Positions 8,865-18,037 of a stretch of DNA of 56,122 nucleotides are shown here, in pieces; the first letter of the stretch is position 1, and every line of letters starts with the position of its first letter. The DNA comes from Deltaproteobacteria bacterium (GTDB lineage Bacteria > Desulfobacterota > Desulfarculia > Adiutricales > Adiutricaceae). The notes beneath the pieces are model-generated. The model did not search any database and was not told the DNA's origin. It saw only the letters and a program-made list of their open reading frames with translations. The position numbers and the translations under genes were made by a program. Location of the stretch: assembly GCA_031265205.1 (NCBI GenBank), contig JAISCZ010000128.1, positions 1 through 56,122 on the forward strand. Reading direction: 5' to 3'.

Positions 8865-10079
8865 TTAAGGCGTCACGCCGTCCGCGCCCCCAGCGCCTCC
8901 CTCTGGGGCTTTATCCCGCGCGTCGGGATAATAGCGCTCAACCCTACCGCTGAAGGCGCGGTGAACCTTATGGCCGCTCGGAGAGCTTTCCACGCTGGTC
9001 CCTAAAACTCCGCTCGCCGCGTTGCGGTGAACGTCGACCCGGCGCCCATCCGGGGTCACGGTCTCATAGGAGCCCATAAAAAAAGAGCTGTCGGCCGAGG
9101 GCGTCCGAACCGGATACGCGCCCCCTTCCCGGGGAAGCGGTCGCGCGGGGTCGGCTTGCTCGCCGCGCGAGAGTTCCTGGGGGGTTCTCCGGAAGGCCTC
9201 CCTCTCGCCAGAGGGCGCCGCGGGAGGGGTCAATAAACTCTGGCGCGGGGTTGGGGCGCCGCTCGCGAATCGCTCGCCGGCCCTTTCGAGGGCCAGAGTT
9301 CCCCCGTCGGAGGAAGCGAACTCCGTCGCCGCGCCCGACGATGGGAGCGTCCCCATCTCCTCTCCCGCCGTGGCGGGGGAAAGAGACGCGCCCGCGGGAG
9401 CGCTGGGAACCTCCAGGCTCGGGACGCTTGTTTCGGGAAGGCTCGGGACCGAATCCGCCGCCGGGGCGAGTTCGCTTTCCTGGATCCCGGTTTTCGAGGC
9501 GCCGCTCGAGCCCAGATAAGCGCCCGCGGCCAAACCGCCGCCGGCGGCGAGGGCGAGCGGGGCCGCGGAAGACGAGGAAGCGGAGTCCGGGGAACCCGCG
9601 GCGGGGGGAGACGCCACCGCCCGCCCCGCGGGGCCGTCCTCCTCCACGCGCTGGGCGGCGTCGTTAATCATCCGAATAATTTCGTCGCGGGCGACCTTGG
9701 CGCGGATAAGTTTCATGATCTCGTCCCGGCCCAGGGGAGAGGCTTCAAGGTGGCCGGTTAAGTCGTCAAGGCGCAGGTAAGCGCCGGTTAAATCGTTCCC
9801 GCCGTATTGGGCCATCGCGACGATAAAATCGGCGTCAAGGGGCGGACGGGCCCGGGGCTTCAAAGAGACGACGATGAGCTCCTCAATGGTCGTGGGGCTT
9901 AAGCCCAAATCCCTCAATTCCGCGATATCAAGCACGTTGGGCCGAGCGTCGGCCAGCGCGGATCCCCATAAAAGAAAAGCTCCCAAGGCGAGCGCGCCGA
10001 AGAGAGCCTTGGCCCAAGAAAAAGCGGTGGGGTTGGGAGCGTTCGCCGTCTGGGCTTCGTAATAATAATTGGCTGACAT
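8865..10079 (-). CDS. exported Ala/Pro/Ser-rich protein of unknown function
   Basis: This 404-residue protein has a late signal sequence or membrane anchor (residues 23-43, ALFGALALGAFLLWGSALA). A conserved-looking helical segment follows (48-145, with DIAELRDLGLSPTTIEELI and two similar helical motifs DEIMKLI and DEIIRMI). A long low-complexity region rich in Ala, Ser, Pro and Gly fills the middle, and a short region near the C-terminus has TPDGRRVDVHRN. An AAGGAGA site lies 13 bases before the ATG. I do not recognise the family. It converges with the regulator at 7332-8825, with 39 bases between stops. Confidence 0.75.
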   Translation of the reverse strand: MSANYYYEAQTANAPNPTAFSWAKALFGALALGAFLLWGSALADARPNVLDIAELRDLGLSPTTIEELIVVSLKPRARPPLDADFIVAMAQYGGNDLTGAYLRLDDLTGHLEASPLGRDEIMKLIRAKVARDEIIRMINDAAQRVEEDGPAGRAVASPPAAGSPDSASSSSAAPLALAAGGGLAAGAYLGSSGASKTGIQESELAPAADSVPSLPETSVPSLEVPSAPAGASLSPATAGEEMGTLPSSGAATEFASSDGGTLALERAGERFASGAPTPRQSLLTPPAAPSGEREAFRRTPQELSRGEQADPARPLPREGGAYPVRTPSADSSFFMGSYETVTPDGRRVDVHRNAASGVLGTSVESSPSGHKVHRAFSGRVERYYPDARDKAPEGGAGGADGVTP

Positions 10080-10928
10080 CGCGCTTAAGGGTCTCCTTGC
10101 TTTGGAGGGTGGGCCGGGAATCTGTCTTGGGGGATCAAATCCCCAAAGGAGCGGCCTTTGTGGCGTAAATTTGCATATTTAGTGCCAACAATTCACATTG
10201 TCGCGTGGAGCGTAATTCACGCGGGAAAAAGCTTTTATTTAAGCTTTTGAAAATTTTTACGAACGCTTCTTTTCCACGCTTATTTCAAGGTTCTCAAACT
10301 CCGCTGAAAAGCGCGGAAAAGGCGCCAAAAGCGCCCTCGCTGGGCGCGAGAAAAAAAATGAAAGCGCCGCTTCTTCTAAACTTGTGGAATCTCGCTTCCG
10401 CGCGGGCCAAGTGGCTACCCGCGCCAACTAATTGGCTTAAAAACGCTTATATTCACGCGACTTCCGTTTACGGGAGGGTGGCGACTGGTTGACTAGGGCC
10501 CTCAGAACCCGAGAAATTTTTAAATTTTTGGCTCGTCAGGACAGGCTGAGGCAATAATATAAAATTCAATTCACTTCAGCCTCCCTCGCGCCCCTTCGGC
10601 GCCCTCCGTTGTCGGCCTCCAGGATAGAGCGCGTTCTCAATCTCCAGAGGCGTTCCCGCTAATGGAAACAATCCCCGTCTTCACCCCCTCAGAGTCTCTT
10701 CCTCGCGGCCCGGACCCTAAAATATAATCGTCAGCTTCGCCTTCAGGTTCTCAACGCCCGCGCGGCGGCGCGGAGCCGAGCGTCTCCCGGCCCACGCCGG
10801 CGGAGACGCGCGAGCCGACAAGGAGTCGGGACGAAAACCTTTTCGCCATCCTGGCCACGTTCTCCGACAACGCCAGCTTCTCAAACAACGCCGCCGCGAG
10901 CCGACTATCCCACAAACGGAGTTTGCCC
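10080..10928. other. intergenic, possible minus-strand gene remnant
   Basis: There is no intact gene. Minus-strand frame 10751-11058 has a helical, protein-like stretch (GKIRTAIADFMGKLRLW, then FEKLALSENVARMAKRF) ending in TGA at 10751, but it has no start and is closed upstream by a stop. The rest is mixed GC- and AT-rich sequence. Confidence 0.3.
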
Positions 10929-11620
10929 ATGAAGTCCGCGATCGCCGTTCTAATTTTTCCGCTTTCCGTTTCCGTCGTCGCGGACGTGGGCGGACCTGAG
11001 CGTATCCGCGACGCGCGGTACGCGCCGGCGTCGGAGTTTGGCGCTCTTTGTTCGCTTGGCTATACCGCCGAACGCGCTGGGCGGCTCATCGGCCGCGAAG
11101 CGTCGGCCCCTGGGGGCGTCGATCGGAGAGGACGCCGCTCTCGCCACAATGGGGCACGCGGATGTTTAGGTGACCGCGCGCGATGTCGCGATGGCGCTTT
11201 ATCGCCAACGCGCCCGCGCGATTGACGATCTCCGTTCAGACTTATTTTGGGCGGCGTTCTTCGCCAATCCCCAAATCCCGCTGGCCTCGCCGCTCGGTCG
11301 CGTGGCGATGACGCCAGATATTTCCTCTTAAGCGTTTAACGTCTCCATTTACGGGATAACTTAGGCGAACGGAGGCTATGTCGGCGCGGAGCGCCACCAG
11401 CTTGACCCGCCGATCCTGGCCGCTAGCGACAATCTAAAATCCTGGCCTCAGGATTACCCGCTTAACCGGGGGTGGGCTATGGCTGGCTCGCGGGGAAGGC
11501 GCCAAACCCAACCACCCTGAAAGACAAAAGTTTCCGCTCGCGGATGAGGATTGGCTTAAGCGATAAGCGGACTGGGCGGACGGAAGGCCTGGAGCCATTC
11601 CTTCCGACGAGCGAGTTCCC
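10929..11620 (+). pseudogene. possible decayed gene for an exported protein
   Basis: An ATG at 10929 with GGAG 9 bases upstream begins a signal-peptide-like sequence (MKSAIAVLIFPLSVSVVAD). After a frame change, the frame from 11071 to 11515 reads protein-like but is cut by TAG and TAA codons (DVAMALYRQRARAIDDLRSD, then NPQIPLASPLGRVAMTP, then SDNLKSWPQDYPLNRGWAM). Another frame continues with FPLADEDWLKR near 11560. I do not recognise a family. The opposite strand also has a helical frame at the 5' end, so the direction is not certain. Confidence 0.3.
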
Positions 11621-11926
11621 AAGACATGCCGTTTCCTTCTCTTTTGCCCCCCCCTGGCCTGGTGGCGAACGCCGCGTCGCGAGTATAGGCGCGCGGAATC
11701 TCGGCGGCTCTATTGGATTGAGCGTTGGCCTTAGGGAAGCGCGCGAGCGCGCGCTATTAACGTCTTGCGCCGCGAACGAAATATTGGCGTACTATTTTCA
11801 CAAAATCTTTCAGCCCCGCGGCTCGCTTCCACGCGCCGCGCCAGACGCCCGCCTTAACGTAGGCCGCTCCGTCGGCCAGCTAAGACGGGAGAAATTTGGA
11901 GGTCAGCCTCGCGAGCCCCGCCACTT

Positions 11927-12280
11927 ATGGCGCTGACGTTGGCGTTAGCGCTCGCGGCCCCGCTGGGTCGCTTGGGGCCTGACCCCGTCCCCGTCAAGCC
12001 CATCATCATTGAGGCCTATCGCCTTCCGGTTAGGCGTGGCGTCTTCGTCTTTGGCTCCACCACCCAGGACGAAGCGAAAGCCGCTATCGGGTCTCCCAGC
12101 TCGATTAAGGCCGTGGCCGACGGACAGGAAGTTTGGCTCTATTACCCACGCCGGACCGAAATCGTCCACCAAATTACTTTTATGGCTCCAAAGGGAGGTT
12201 CGGCGAGTCTAAAATTCGCCCCGAGCGACGGCGAGACCCTGTCTCTTCTTTTTAACAAGGGGAAACTCGTGGGCTTGTAG
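11927..12280 (+). CDS. small exported protein with SmpA/BamE-like domain
   Basis: This 117-residue protein has a short hydrophobic leader (residues 1-14, MALTLALALAAPLG). The domain that follows has the SmpA/OmlA (BamE) pattern: GSTTQDEAKAAIGSPSS (about 44-60), then DGQEVWLYYPR and a C-terminal strand FNKGKLVGL. BamE-like proteins are periplasmic or outer-membrane lipoproteins, but no lipobox Cys is present here. The nearest purine-rich site (GGAGG) is some 25 bases upstream, so the start is not firm. It is followed after 48 bases by another small exported protein. Confidence 0.6.
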   Translation: MALTLALALAAPLGRLGPDPVPVKPIIIEAYRLPVRRGVFVFGSTTQDEAKAAIGSPSSIKAVADGQEVWLYYPRRTEIVHQITFMAPKGGSASLKFAPSDGETLSLLFNKGKLVGL

Positions 12281-12328
12281 TCGGCGCTGACCCATAGCCG
12301 CGGGCTTAGGCTGGCGGAGGAAAAAAAC

Positions 12329-12649
12329 ATGTTTAAATTTATAGCCCTAACCCTGGCCCTCGCCGCTCTCGCCGCGCTCGCGCCGCCGGCCCAGGCCCAG
12401 TTCGTCCTATCCGGCGATATGTTCGATGGCTACATCGAAGGGAGGGAGGCCGCCATCCGCGCCAACCAGCGCGACGCGCTGGCGCTGGCGCTGGCGCTCG
12501 CGAACCGGCGAACAATCGCCAACGACATCTCCGCCTTCAATCTCTCTGGGGACTGGCGGCACCTCCGCCACGCGCTTTCGCTGGGCTCAATAGACGCGGA
12601 AAGACACCTGTTCGATAACGACACGCGCCGCCGTTTCTATCAGGAATAG
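12329..12649 (+). CDS. small secreted protein, unknown family
   Basis: This 106-residue protein has a strong signal peptide (residues 1-24, MFKFIALTLALAALAALAPP then AQAQ) and a short helical mature part containing ANQRDALALALALANRR. GGAGG lies 8 bases before the ATG, which supports translation. It is probably co-transcribed with the gene at 11927-12280. I do not recognise the family. Confidence 0.6.
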   Translation: MFKFIALTLALAALAALAPPAQAQFVLSGDMFDGYIEGREAAIRANQRDALALALALANRRTIANDISAFNLSGDWRHLRHALSLGSIDAERHLFDNDTRRRFYQE

Positions 12650-12926
12650 CCGCCCCAAGGGCCCTTCCGACGCGCCCAACCCAGGGCGCCCTGACGCGCT
12701 CTCTCGCGCCCCGCGAGAAAGAGACAAACATTTCGCGCGCGAGGCGCTTCCGCGAAAGGCCTGGCTAACCCTTTCGTTTGAGGCGACCGGCGGGAAACCC
12801 CGCGCCTCTTGCCCGCGCTAAGCGCCAACGCGAATTCTTTCCTTTAAATCCCGTAGCGGCGCGAAAATATCTTGTCCCTGGGCCGCGCCTCTCTCGCGCG
12901 GAAAGGCCTTCAAGCTTTCGCGCCCC

Positions 12927-14738
12927 CTAGCTTTTAGAGGCCTTAAGGGGCCTTTTGGGCCTTAGAGTCCCGTCGGGACTCAAATCGCCCAAGTCGTCCT
13001 CGCCCTTACTCCTGTCAAGGCTCCGGGTCTCCTCGTCATAGACCTCCAGGGCCTCCCTCCCGATCTTCAAAGGCCGCTTCCAGAGCTGATAGATGAGGAC
13101 CAAAACCAGGATGGCCATGAGGGGGATGAGGATCGCCTCTTTGAGGCCCCAGGGGGTCATGCGCCGATGAATCCTTAAATAGCGCACCACGGGCCAGGCC
13201 GATAGGCCGATGATCAGCAAGAGGGAAAGGCTGGAGGACACCATAAAGATGAGTCCCCCGTAGCCCGTGGGCACCTGGGCCAAATTCTCCGTCTCAAAAC
13301 GCGGAAAGCGCGAGCCCAAGCCCACCCCCAAAGCGCAAAGCCCCGGCGTTAAAAGAAGCGTCAGGACAAAGGCCGTAATGGCCATAAAGGGCGCCGCGTC
13401 CAAAAATAAATTGGTGAGATACGTCAGGACGAGGGCCACCAGAAGGATGGGGACCATCCAGAAAAAGAGTTTTTCCTGGATAAAATCCCGCGCCGATAGG
13501 GGCGAGGAGCGGATAATCCAGTAGGAATAGCCTTCGGCGGAAATCGACGGAAAGGCGAAGCGCAGGGAAAGGGTCGCCGAGACCAGGCCCACGAGACCCA
13601 CGTTCAAAAAAGCGAGGGTGTTTTCCAGGTAAAAGGCCTGAAGCGGATAGCGCTTTAAATTCAAAACGGAAAAATTGTAAAGGTAGATGATCATCAGGGC
13701 GCCCAGGAGAAAGAGCTGGGACCACTGGGTATGATCGCGGAAAAAGATCTTGAAATCCTTAATCGCCAAGGCCCGGTATTCCGGGCGGCGGATAAAGCGG
13801 AAAAGGCTCGCCCCCAAGTTCAGAAGGCCTCCGGCCTTTTGCCGCCCGGCCCCTTCCTGGCTCTTGTTATAGCCGGCCCAGTAAAAAAAATGGGCGGCGT
13901 AGGAGGAGACTATCCCCATGGAAATGGCCATCACCCATATCAGCGCGAGATAGATAAACTTAAATTCCCCGGGGTTTCCGCCCAAAAGGGGCCAAAGCAA
14001 ATCCGTCGCCCAGGTGGTGGGAAGCATGGGGGACGCCGGGGTTTGGAGAGAGGCCAGATAACCGGCCACGGTCCGGAAACTGTCGGGATTAACGAGCTGC
14101 TCGGGCCGCAGCAGGCGAAAAACCAAATACAGCCCGATAAAACCCAAAAGCCCCATCAGGCTGAAAATATCCCGGGTGCGGCGGGCCGGCAAGACGTTGA
14201 CGAGCAGAATGACCACGGTCTGGCTCAAGAAACCCGCGATCAGAACCAGCGGCAGGGAGGTGGGAATCAGAAGCGCGTAATAGAGGGCCGAGGCCTTGAA
14301 GTTATAGCCGAAGGCGATAAAAACCGGCAGCAGAAAGGCCACGGGCATCCAGGCGGAGGCCAAGAGGCTCTGGGTGGAGCGGGCCCAGAAGACGCTTTCG
14401 CGGTCGACCGGGGCGGCCATTAAGAGGGAAAGATCCCGCGCGAGATAGAAACTGGACAGCGACGTGATAAAGGCGGAAAAAATCAATAGCGCCGAGCCCG
14501 AAAGCCACAAGAGGCCAAAGGTTTTGAGGGACAGGATATCCCCAAAGCCTTCCACGCTATAGAAGGAGCGCAGCATCCGGATGGAAAGCAAAAAGAGGGC
14601 CGCCCACAGGGCCAGGGTAAAGACCCCCAAAGAAATCAGCTTCACGCGCCCGCCGGGGCCCGGATCTTTGACGTAATTCTTAAACCCCAAGCGGGCGGGT
14701 TTCAGCAAAGTGAAATACTCGGACATTTCGGCCCCCAT
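12927..14738 (-). CDS. ABC-2 type transporter permease
   Basis: This 603-residue integral membrane protein has about 12 hydrophobic segments (first at residues 30-55, several between 60 and 260, more at 345-560) and a charged C-terminal tail (RSKGEDDLGDLSPDG). It is the membrane half of an ABC exporter, as shown by the ABC ATPase gene directly upstream on the same strand (14825-15604). An alternative start four codons later (14726) has a GGGGG run 6 bases upstream and may be the real one. The substrate cannot be told from sequence. Large ABC-2 permeases of this layout often pair with a single ATPase. Confidence 0.85.
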   Translation of the reverse strand: MGAEMSEYFTLLKPARLGFKNYVKDPGPGGRVKLISLGVFTLALWAALFLLSIRMLRSFYSVEGFGDILSLKTFGLLWLSGSALLIFSAFITSLSSFYLARDLSLLMAAPVDRESVFWARSTQSLLASAWMPVAFLLPVFIAFGYNFKASALYYALLIPTSLPLVLIAGFLSQTVVILLVNVLPARRTRDIFSLMGLLGFIGLYLVFRLLRPEQLVNPDSFRTVAGYLASLQTPASPMLPTTWATDLLWPLLGGNPGEFKFIYLALIWVMAISMGIVSSYAAHFFYWAGYNKSQEGAGRQKAGGLLNLGASLFRFIRRPEYRALAIKDFKIFFRDHTQWSQLFLLGALMIIYLYNFSVLNLKRYPLQAFYLENTLAFLNVGLVGLVSATLSLRFAFPSISAEGYSYWIIRSSPLSARDFIQEKLFFWMVPILLVALVLTYLTNLFLDAAPFMAITAFVLTLLLTPGLCALGVGLGSRFPRFETENLAQVPTGYGGLIFMVSSSLSLLLIIGLSAWPVVRYLRIHRRMTPWGLKEAILIPLMAILVLVLIYQLWKRPLKIGREALEVYDEETRSLDRSKGEDDLGDLSPDGTLRPKRPLKASKS

Positions 14739-14785
14739 CTTGCTTTTGGGACTTAGCGGGCGGGGACGCCTCGCGCTGGCAAAGC

Positions 14786-14821
14786 TTTCCCCGAAGCCTC
14801 AAGCGCGAAGCCTCGGGGAAA
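14786..14821 (-). other. intercistronic hairpin
   Basis: Arms at 14786-14794 and 14813-14821 (TTTCCCCGA / TCGGGGAAA) have extra pairing inside. It lies between the ABC ATPase and permease genes and may protect or attenuate the permease part of the mRNA. No T-run follows. Confidence 0.5.
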
Positions 14822-14824
14822 ACT

Positions 14825-15604
14825 TTATTTCAGGCCTTGGGGCTCGTCTTCCAGGACGCGCCCTTCGGGCGGGGCGTCCGGCTTGGTCGTGAGCTCCAAA
14901 AAGAGATCCTCCAAATCCTGGGCGTCGACTCCGGAATTATTTTTGAGCTCTTCCTCCGTTCCCTCGGCGGTGAGCCTGCCCTGGGAGATAATCCCTATGC
15001 GGTCGCAGAGCCTTGAGGCGAGGGACATGGTGTGCGTGGAAATAAAAATGGCCACGTTCCGCAGGCGGGCGAGATCCTTGAAGATGTCCAAAACGAGCTT
15101 GGCGCCCCTAGGATCCAGGCCCACCATGGGCTCGTCCACCACGATCACCTTGGGATCCGGAAGGAGGGCCCCCGCCATGATGAGCCGCTGCTTCATGCCG
15201 TGGGAGTAATTTTCAATAAGTTCGTCGCGCCAGTCCCAGAGCTCAAAAAGCTCCAGGAGATGTTGGCTCTTGCGCGCCGCCCGCTCCCGCGGCTCCCGGT
15301 AGAGGTCCGCGGTGAAACTCAAGAACTCGTAACCAGAGAGCTTTTCGTAGAGAAAAGGCCTGTCCGGGATGTAACCCAAGAGGGATTTGGCCTCTTTGGG
15401 ATGGGACGCGAGATCGTGCCCCCCGAGGACAATTCTCCCGGAAGTGGGGGCCAAGGCGCCGGCCACCATGCGGATGGTGGTGGTTTTCCCGGCCCCGTTG
15501 GGGCCCAAAAAACCGTAGATCTCCCCGGCGGGCACGCTCAAGGTGAGGTCCGCGACGGCCTGATGCCTACGATAGGCCTTAGAGACGTTTATTAATCTAA
15601 TCAT
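14825..15604 (-). CDS. ABC transporter ATP-binding protein
   Basis: This 259-residue nucleotide-binding subunit has Walker A GPNGAGKTT (34-42), signature YSHGMKQR (133-140, a permitted variant of LSGGQ), Walker B VIVVDEP (153-159) and a switch His in STHTM. YGFLGPNG and the DUF4162-like C-terminal tail fit ABC-2 exporters. It drives the permease encoded 86 bases downstream. It lies 15 bases after the end of the membrane protein gene 15620-16474, so the five minus-strand genes from 17151 down to 12927 may form one operon. Confidence 0.95.
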   Translation of the reverse strand: MIRLINVSKAYRRHQAVADLTLSVPAGEIYGFLGPNGAGKTTTIRMVAGALAPTSGRIVLGGHDLASHPKEAKSLLGYIPDRPFLYEKLSGYEFLSFTADLYREPRERAARKSQHLLELFELWDWRDELIENYSHGMKQRLIMAGALLPDPKVIVVDEPMVGLDPRGAKLVLDIFKDLARLRNVAIFISTHTMSLASRLCDRIGIISQGRLTAEGTEEELKNNSGVDAQDLEDLFLELTTKPDAPPEGRVLEDEPQGLK

Positions 15605-15619
15605 GCTTTTTTTTGAGCG

Positions 15620-16474
15620 TCACTCCTCCACCAAGTCGGGGCTGGGAAAATACGTGGAAATAAGCCCGGGAAGGCTGTTTACGAGGGCCGGGGGCACGGC
15701 CAGAAGGTCGGAGCCGGCGACGGCCATGGCGTTTTCCGCCGCGGCCCGCGCGCCCTCGTCGCCGATGGACGTCAGGTTGGCGTCCAGGCGCGCCAGTTCC
15801 AAGCGCGTCAGGTGGCCCAGGGAATCCATCCACTCGGAACTCTCCTGGCCGCCCACGCGCGCCGTGACCTTATAGGTCTCAATCTCTTCCGAGGCCGCGG
15901 TCTCATCGGTAATGACGACCTCCACCGTCTGGAAGCTCATGTTCACGGGATCCAAAATCCGCGTCAAAAGAACCTTCCCCAGGGGCAACTCCCTCTGGCG
16001 GGAAAGCCAGGGGACCAGGCCCGAGAGCAGAATGGGGCCTTCCGGGGGAACGCGCAGCGTAAACTCGCGGCGCGAGGTCCCCAACTCCAAAGAATAGATC
16101 AGAAAGCCCCCTCTCACCCGGGCCGCAATCTTGGCGGGCGAGAGATTGGGGCTCGTGAAGGTCGCCTCGATGACGCGCCCGTCCGGGCCGTAGAGGGAAT
16201 GGGAATGGAGGAGCGCGTTTCCCTTGAGGCCCGGAAGATCCAGGGAGATAGCGGTGTCCTCGACGATGGCGAAATTGTCCTCCGGCGCGCCCACCAGGGC
16301 GACGCGGCGGGTATGCCCCAGATTCTGGGAGCCCAGGGAAAAATTGTAGTAAAAAACCCCGGGACTCAGGTGGAACAGGGAGCCCGGGGAAAAAATGAAG
16401 TTCCCCCACCAGCCCCACCAAAAGAGAAAGAGGAGCCCCGCGAGGAGAGCGGCGATTTTGACGATATGCCTCAA
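15620..16474 (-). CDS. membrane-anchored periplasmic protein, unknown family
   Basis: This protein has about 284 residues. I chose a TTG start at 16474 because its bases overlap the TGA stop of the PHP gene (TTGA junction) and because it begins directly before the single N-terminal membrane segment (IVKIAALLAGLLFLFWWGWWG). The rest is predicted outside the cytoplasm and rich in beta strands (GVFYYNFSLGSQNLGH, then a C-terminal helical part with ARLDANLTSIGDEGARAA). A longer frame opens at 16579 but its extra 35 residues are Arg/Pro-rich shadow sequence. I do not recognise the family; the position next to an ABC exporter suggests an accessory role. Confidence 0.7.
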   Translation of the reverse strand: MRHIVKIAALLAGLLFLFWWGWWGNFIFSPGSLFHLSPGVFYYNFSLGSQNLGHTRRVALVGAPEDNFAIVEDTAISLDLPGLKGNALLHSHSLYGPDGRVIEATFTSPNLSPAKIAARVRGGFLIYSLELGTSRREFTLRVPPEGPILLSGLVPWLSRQRELPLGKVLLTRILDPVNMSFQTVEVVITDETAASEEIETYKVTARVGGQESSEWMDSLGHLTRLELARLDANLTSIGDEGARAAAENAMAVAGSDLLAVPPALVNSLPGLISTYFPSPDLVEE

Positions 16475-17151
16475 TTTGGGCCTTTGCGTATCTTGGCGAA
16501 AAGCTCGCGCCCGTTGGCCTGGGCCGCCAGGTATTCTTCGTCGGAAAGGCCCGCGCCCAGGGCGACCTTCCGCTGCCATTCCGGGGTTAAAAGATCCTCC
16601 GGGGCGTGGGCGTCGGAATTGACTAAGAGCGGCGCCTGGGCCTTGCGGGCCGCGTTGGCCACGAAGCCATTCGTGAGGCTATGCCCGGCGCGCGCGGAGA
16701 TCTCCAGATAAATCCCTTTTTCCGCGGCGAGTTTCGCGTCGTGCCCAGAAATAAAGCCCGGGTGCGCCAAAATGTCGCAGCCGCCCTTGAGGGCCGCCAG
16801 GTTCGTGCCCGGCTCCACTGGCTCCGCGGGGGTCTCCCCGTGGACCACGACCAAGGCCGCGCCCAGGACCCTGGCCTCCCGGATCAGATCCGGCAGTTGG
16901 CGGGGAGGCGCGTGGGTGAGTTCCACCCCCGGCAGGACCGTAAAGCCGGGGTAGGCCTCCGTCAGGGCCGCGGCGGCCCTCAGGGCCCCGCTCACGCAGT
17001 GGGCCAAGTTGGAGGAGTCGGCGTGATCCGTTATCCCCAAAACCTCGTAGCCGTTCCGGCGGGCTCTTTGGGCCAGCTCCGCGGGCCCCAGGACCCCGTC
17101 GGAAAAAAAGGTGTGGGAATGGAAATCGTAGACCTTGTTCAAAAGCGGCAT
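16471..17151 (-). CDS. PHP-domain metal-dependent phosphoesterase
   Basis: This 226-residue PHP-fold hydrolase has metal-ligand motifs FHSHTFFSDG (10-19), GITDHAD (39-45), ILAHPGF (about 131-137), LEISAR (about 147-152) and NSDAHAPED (about 177-185). The short form resembles stand-alone histidinol-phosphatase-like or PHP phosphoesterases rather than the polymerase-linked domain. Substrate is unknown. Its stop overlaps the start of the next gene by four bases (TTGA), showing coupling. Confidence 0.88.
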   Translation of the reverse strand: MPLLNKVYDFHSHTFFSDGVLGPAELAQRARRNGYEVLGITDHADSSNLAHCVSGALRAAAALTEAYPGFTVLPGVELTHAPPRQLPDLIREARVLGAALVVVHGETPAEPVEPGTNLAALKGGCDILAHPGFISGHDAKLAAEKGIYLEISARAGHSLTNGFVANAARKAQAPLLVNSDAHAPEDLLTPEWQRKVALGAGLSDEEYLAAQANGRELFAKIRKGPN

Positions 17152-17182
17152 AAAAGCCTCTCCCGAAAAGCGTGGTGGCCCC

Positions 17183-17917
17183 TTAAGAGCTGACCTTCAT
17201 GATCAGGGTTCTGGTCCCGCTCTCGAAGTTCACGACGATCTTGTTGGGCGGGATCACCTTAACGACAAAGCCCATGCCGAAGGTCGCGTGGTTGATGGCC
17301 TGATCCCGGTCGAAGGAGCCCGTGACGTCGTACGCGGGAATCTTCGCGAGATCCAGGCGCTCGCTCTTGTCCCGCCACTCCTTTTGGAGGGAGTCCTTTT
17401 CGTCCTCTTTGCGCCGCAGCTCCTTGGCCTCTTTGGTATTTTTGGCGACCCTTGGGGCCTTGGGCTCCTTGGGAGCTTTGGGGGCCTTGGGGGCTTTGAC
17501 GGCCTTGGGTTTGGCCGCCTTGGCGCCCTTTTTGGCGACCGCCGGGGCGTCCCCGTCCAAAATCTCGTCAAAGGGATCGCCTACGCCCGCCCCCAATTCC
17601 TCGTCGAGGGAGGAGAGATCCGCGGCGAGCCCCGCGTCCTCGCCCACGGCCGCGGCGGCGGCGGCGGCGACCGCGCTTTTTTTGACAGGGGACTTTTTGA
17701 CCGCGACCTTCTTCACCTTCACCGGGGCGGCCTCCTGGCCCTCGTCGGGGGGCTTCCGGAAAAGGTGCTGGCCGCCGCAGGACAGGCAGCTCACGGTCTT
17801 GGGTTTGTCGTCCTTCATGGAGACCACGCGGTGAGTGGTGGTTCGGCGGCACTTGGTGCAGTAAGACTCGATCTCCCCCCCCACCCTTATCTCGTCATTG
17901 GGTCTCACGATATTCAT
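17183..17917 (-). CDS. zinc-ribbon protein with Lys/Ala/Pro linker
   Basis: This 244-residue protein starts at the ATG at 17917, which has GGAGG 7 bases upstream; a longer frame to 17983 is shadow. An N-terminal zinc ribbon has Cys20-x2-Cys23 and Cys44-x2-Cys47. The middle (about 60-170) is low-complexity with basic and acidic repeats of KAPKAPKAPKEPKAP type. The C-terminal 55 residues form a small beta domain (FGMGFVVKVIPPNKIVVNFE) of a type I recall from other deltaproteobacterial hypothetical proteins, with the look of a small barrel. Function unknown; nucleic-acid binding is plausible from the basic linker. Confidence 0.75.
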   Translation of the reverse strand: MNIVRPNDEIRVGGEIESYCTKCRRTTTHRVVSMKDDKPKTVSCLSCGGQHLFRKPPDEGQEAAPVKVKKVAVKKSPVKKSAVAAAAAAAVGEDAGLAADLSSLDEELGAGVGDPFDEILDGDAPAVAKKGAKAAKPKAVKAPKAPKAPKEPKAPRVAKNTKEAKELRRKEDEKDSLQKEWRDKSERLDLAKIPAYDVTGSFDRDQAINHATFGMGFVVKVIPPNKIVVNFESGTRTLIMKVSS

Positions 17918-17994
17918 ATAATCCTCCGCTCCCGCTTGGGGCCGACGCGGCCCCTCCCGGCGCGTCGCGCGCCCTGGGGCCAAAGCTCTAGGCC

Positions 17995-18024
17995 AAAAAG
18001 GGCCCCGCGCTGGCGGCGGGGCCC
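17995..18024 (-). terminator. intrinsic terminator after the UPF0210 gene
   Basis: A 9-bp GC stem (18000-18008 with 18016-18024) is followed on the minus strand by five T (17995-17999). It lies 14 bases past the UPF0210 stop. Confidence 0.75.
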
Positions 18025-18037
18025 AAAAATCAGTCGC

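Noticed and set aside
10205..10492. 95-codon Lys/Ala-rich frame
   Set aside because: No ribosome site, no homology signal, and composition like the surrounding non-coding DNA.
17984..18024. GC-rich hairpin as a riboswitch
   Set aside because: It lies past a stop and has a T-run, which fits a terminator.
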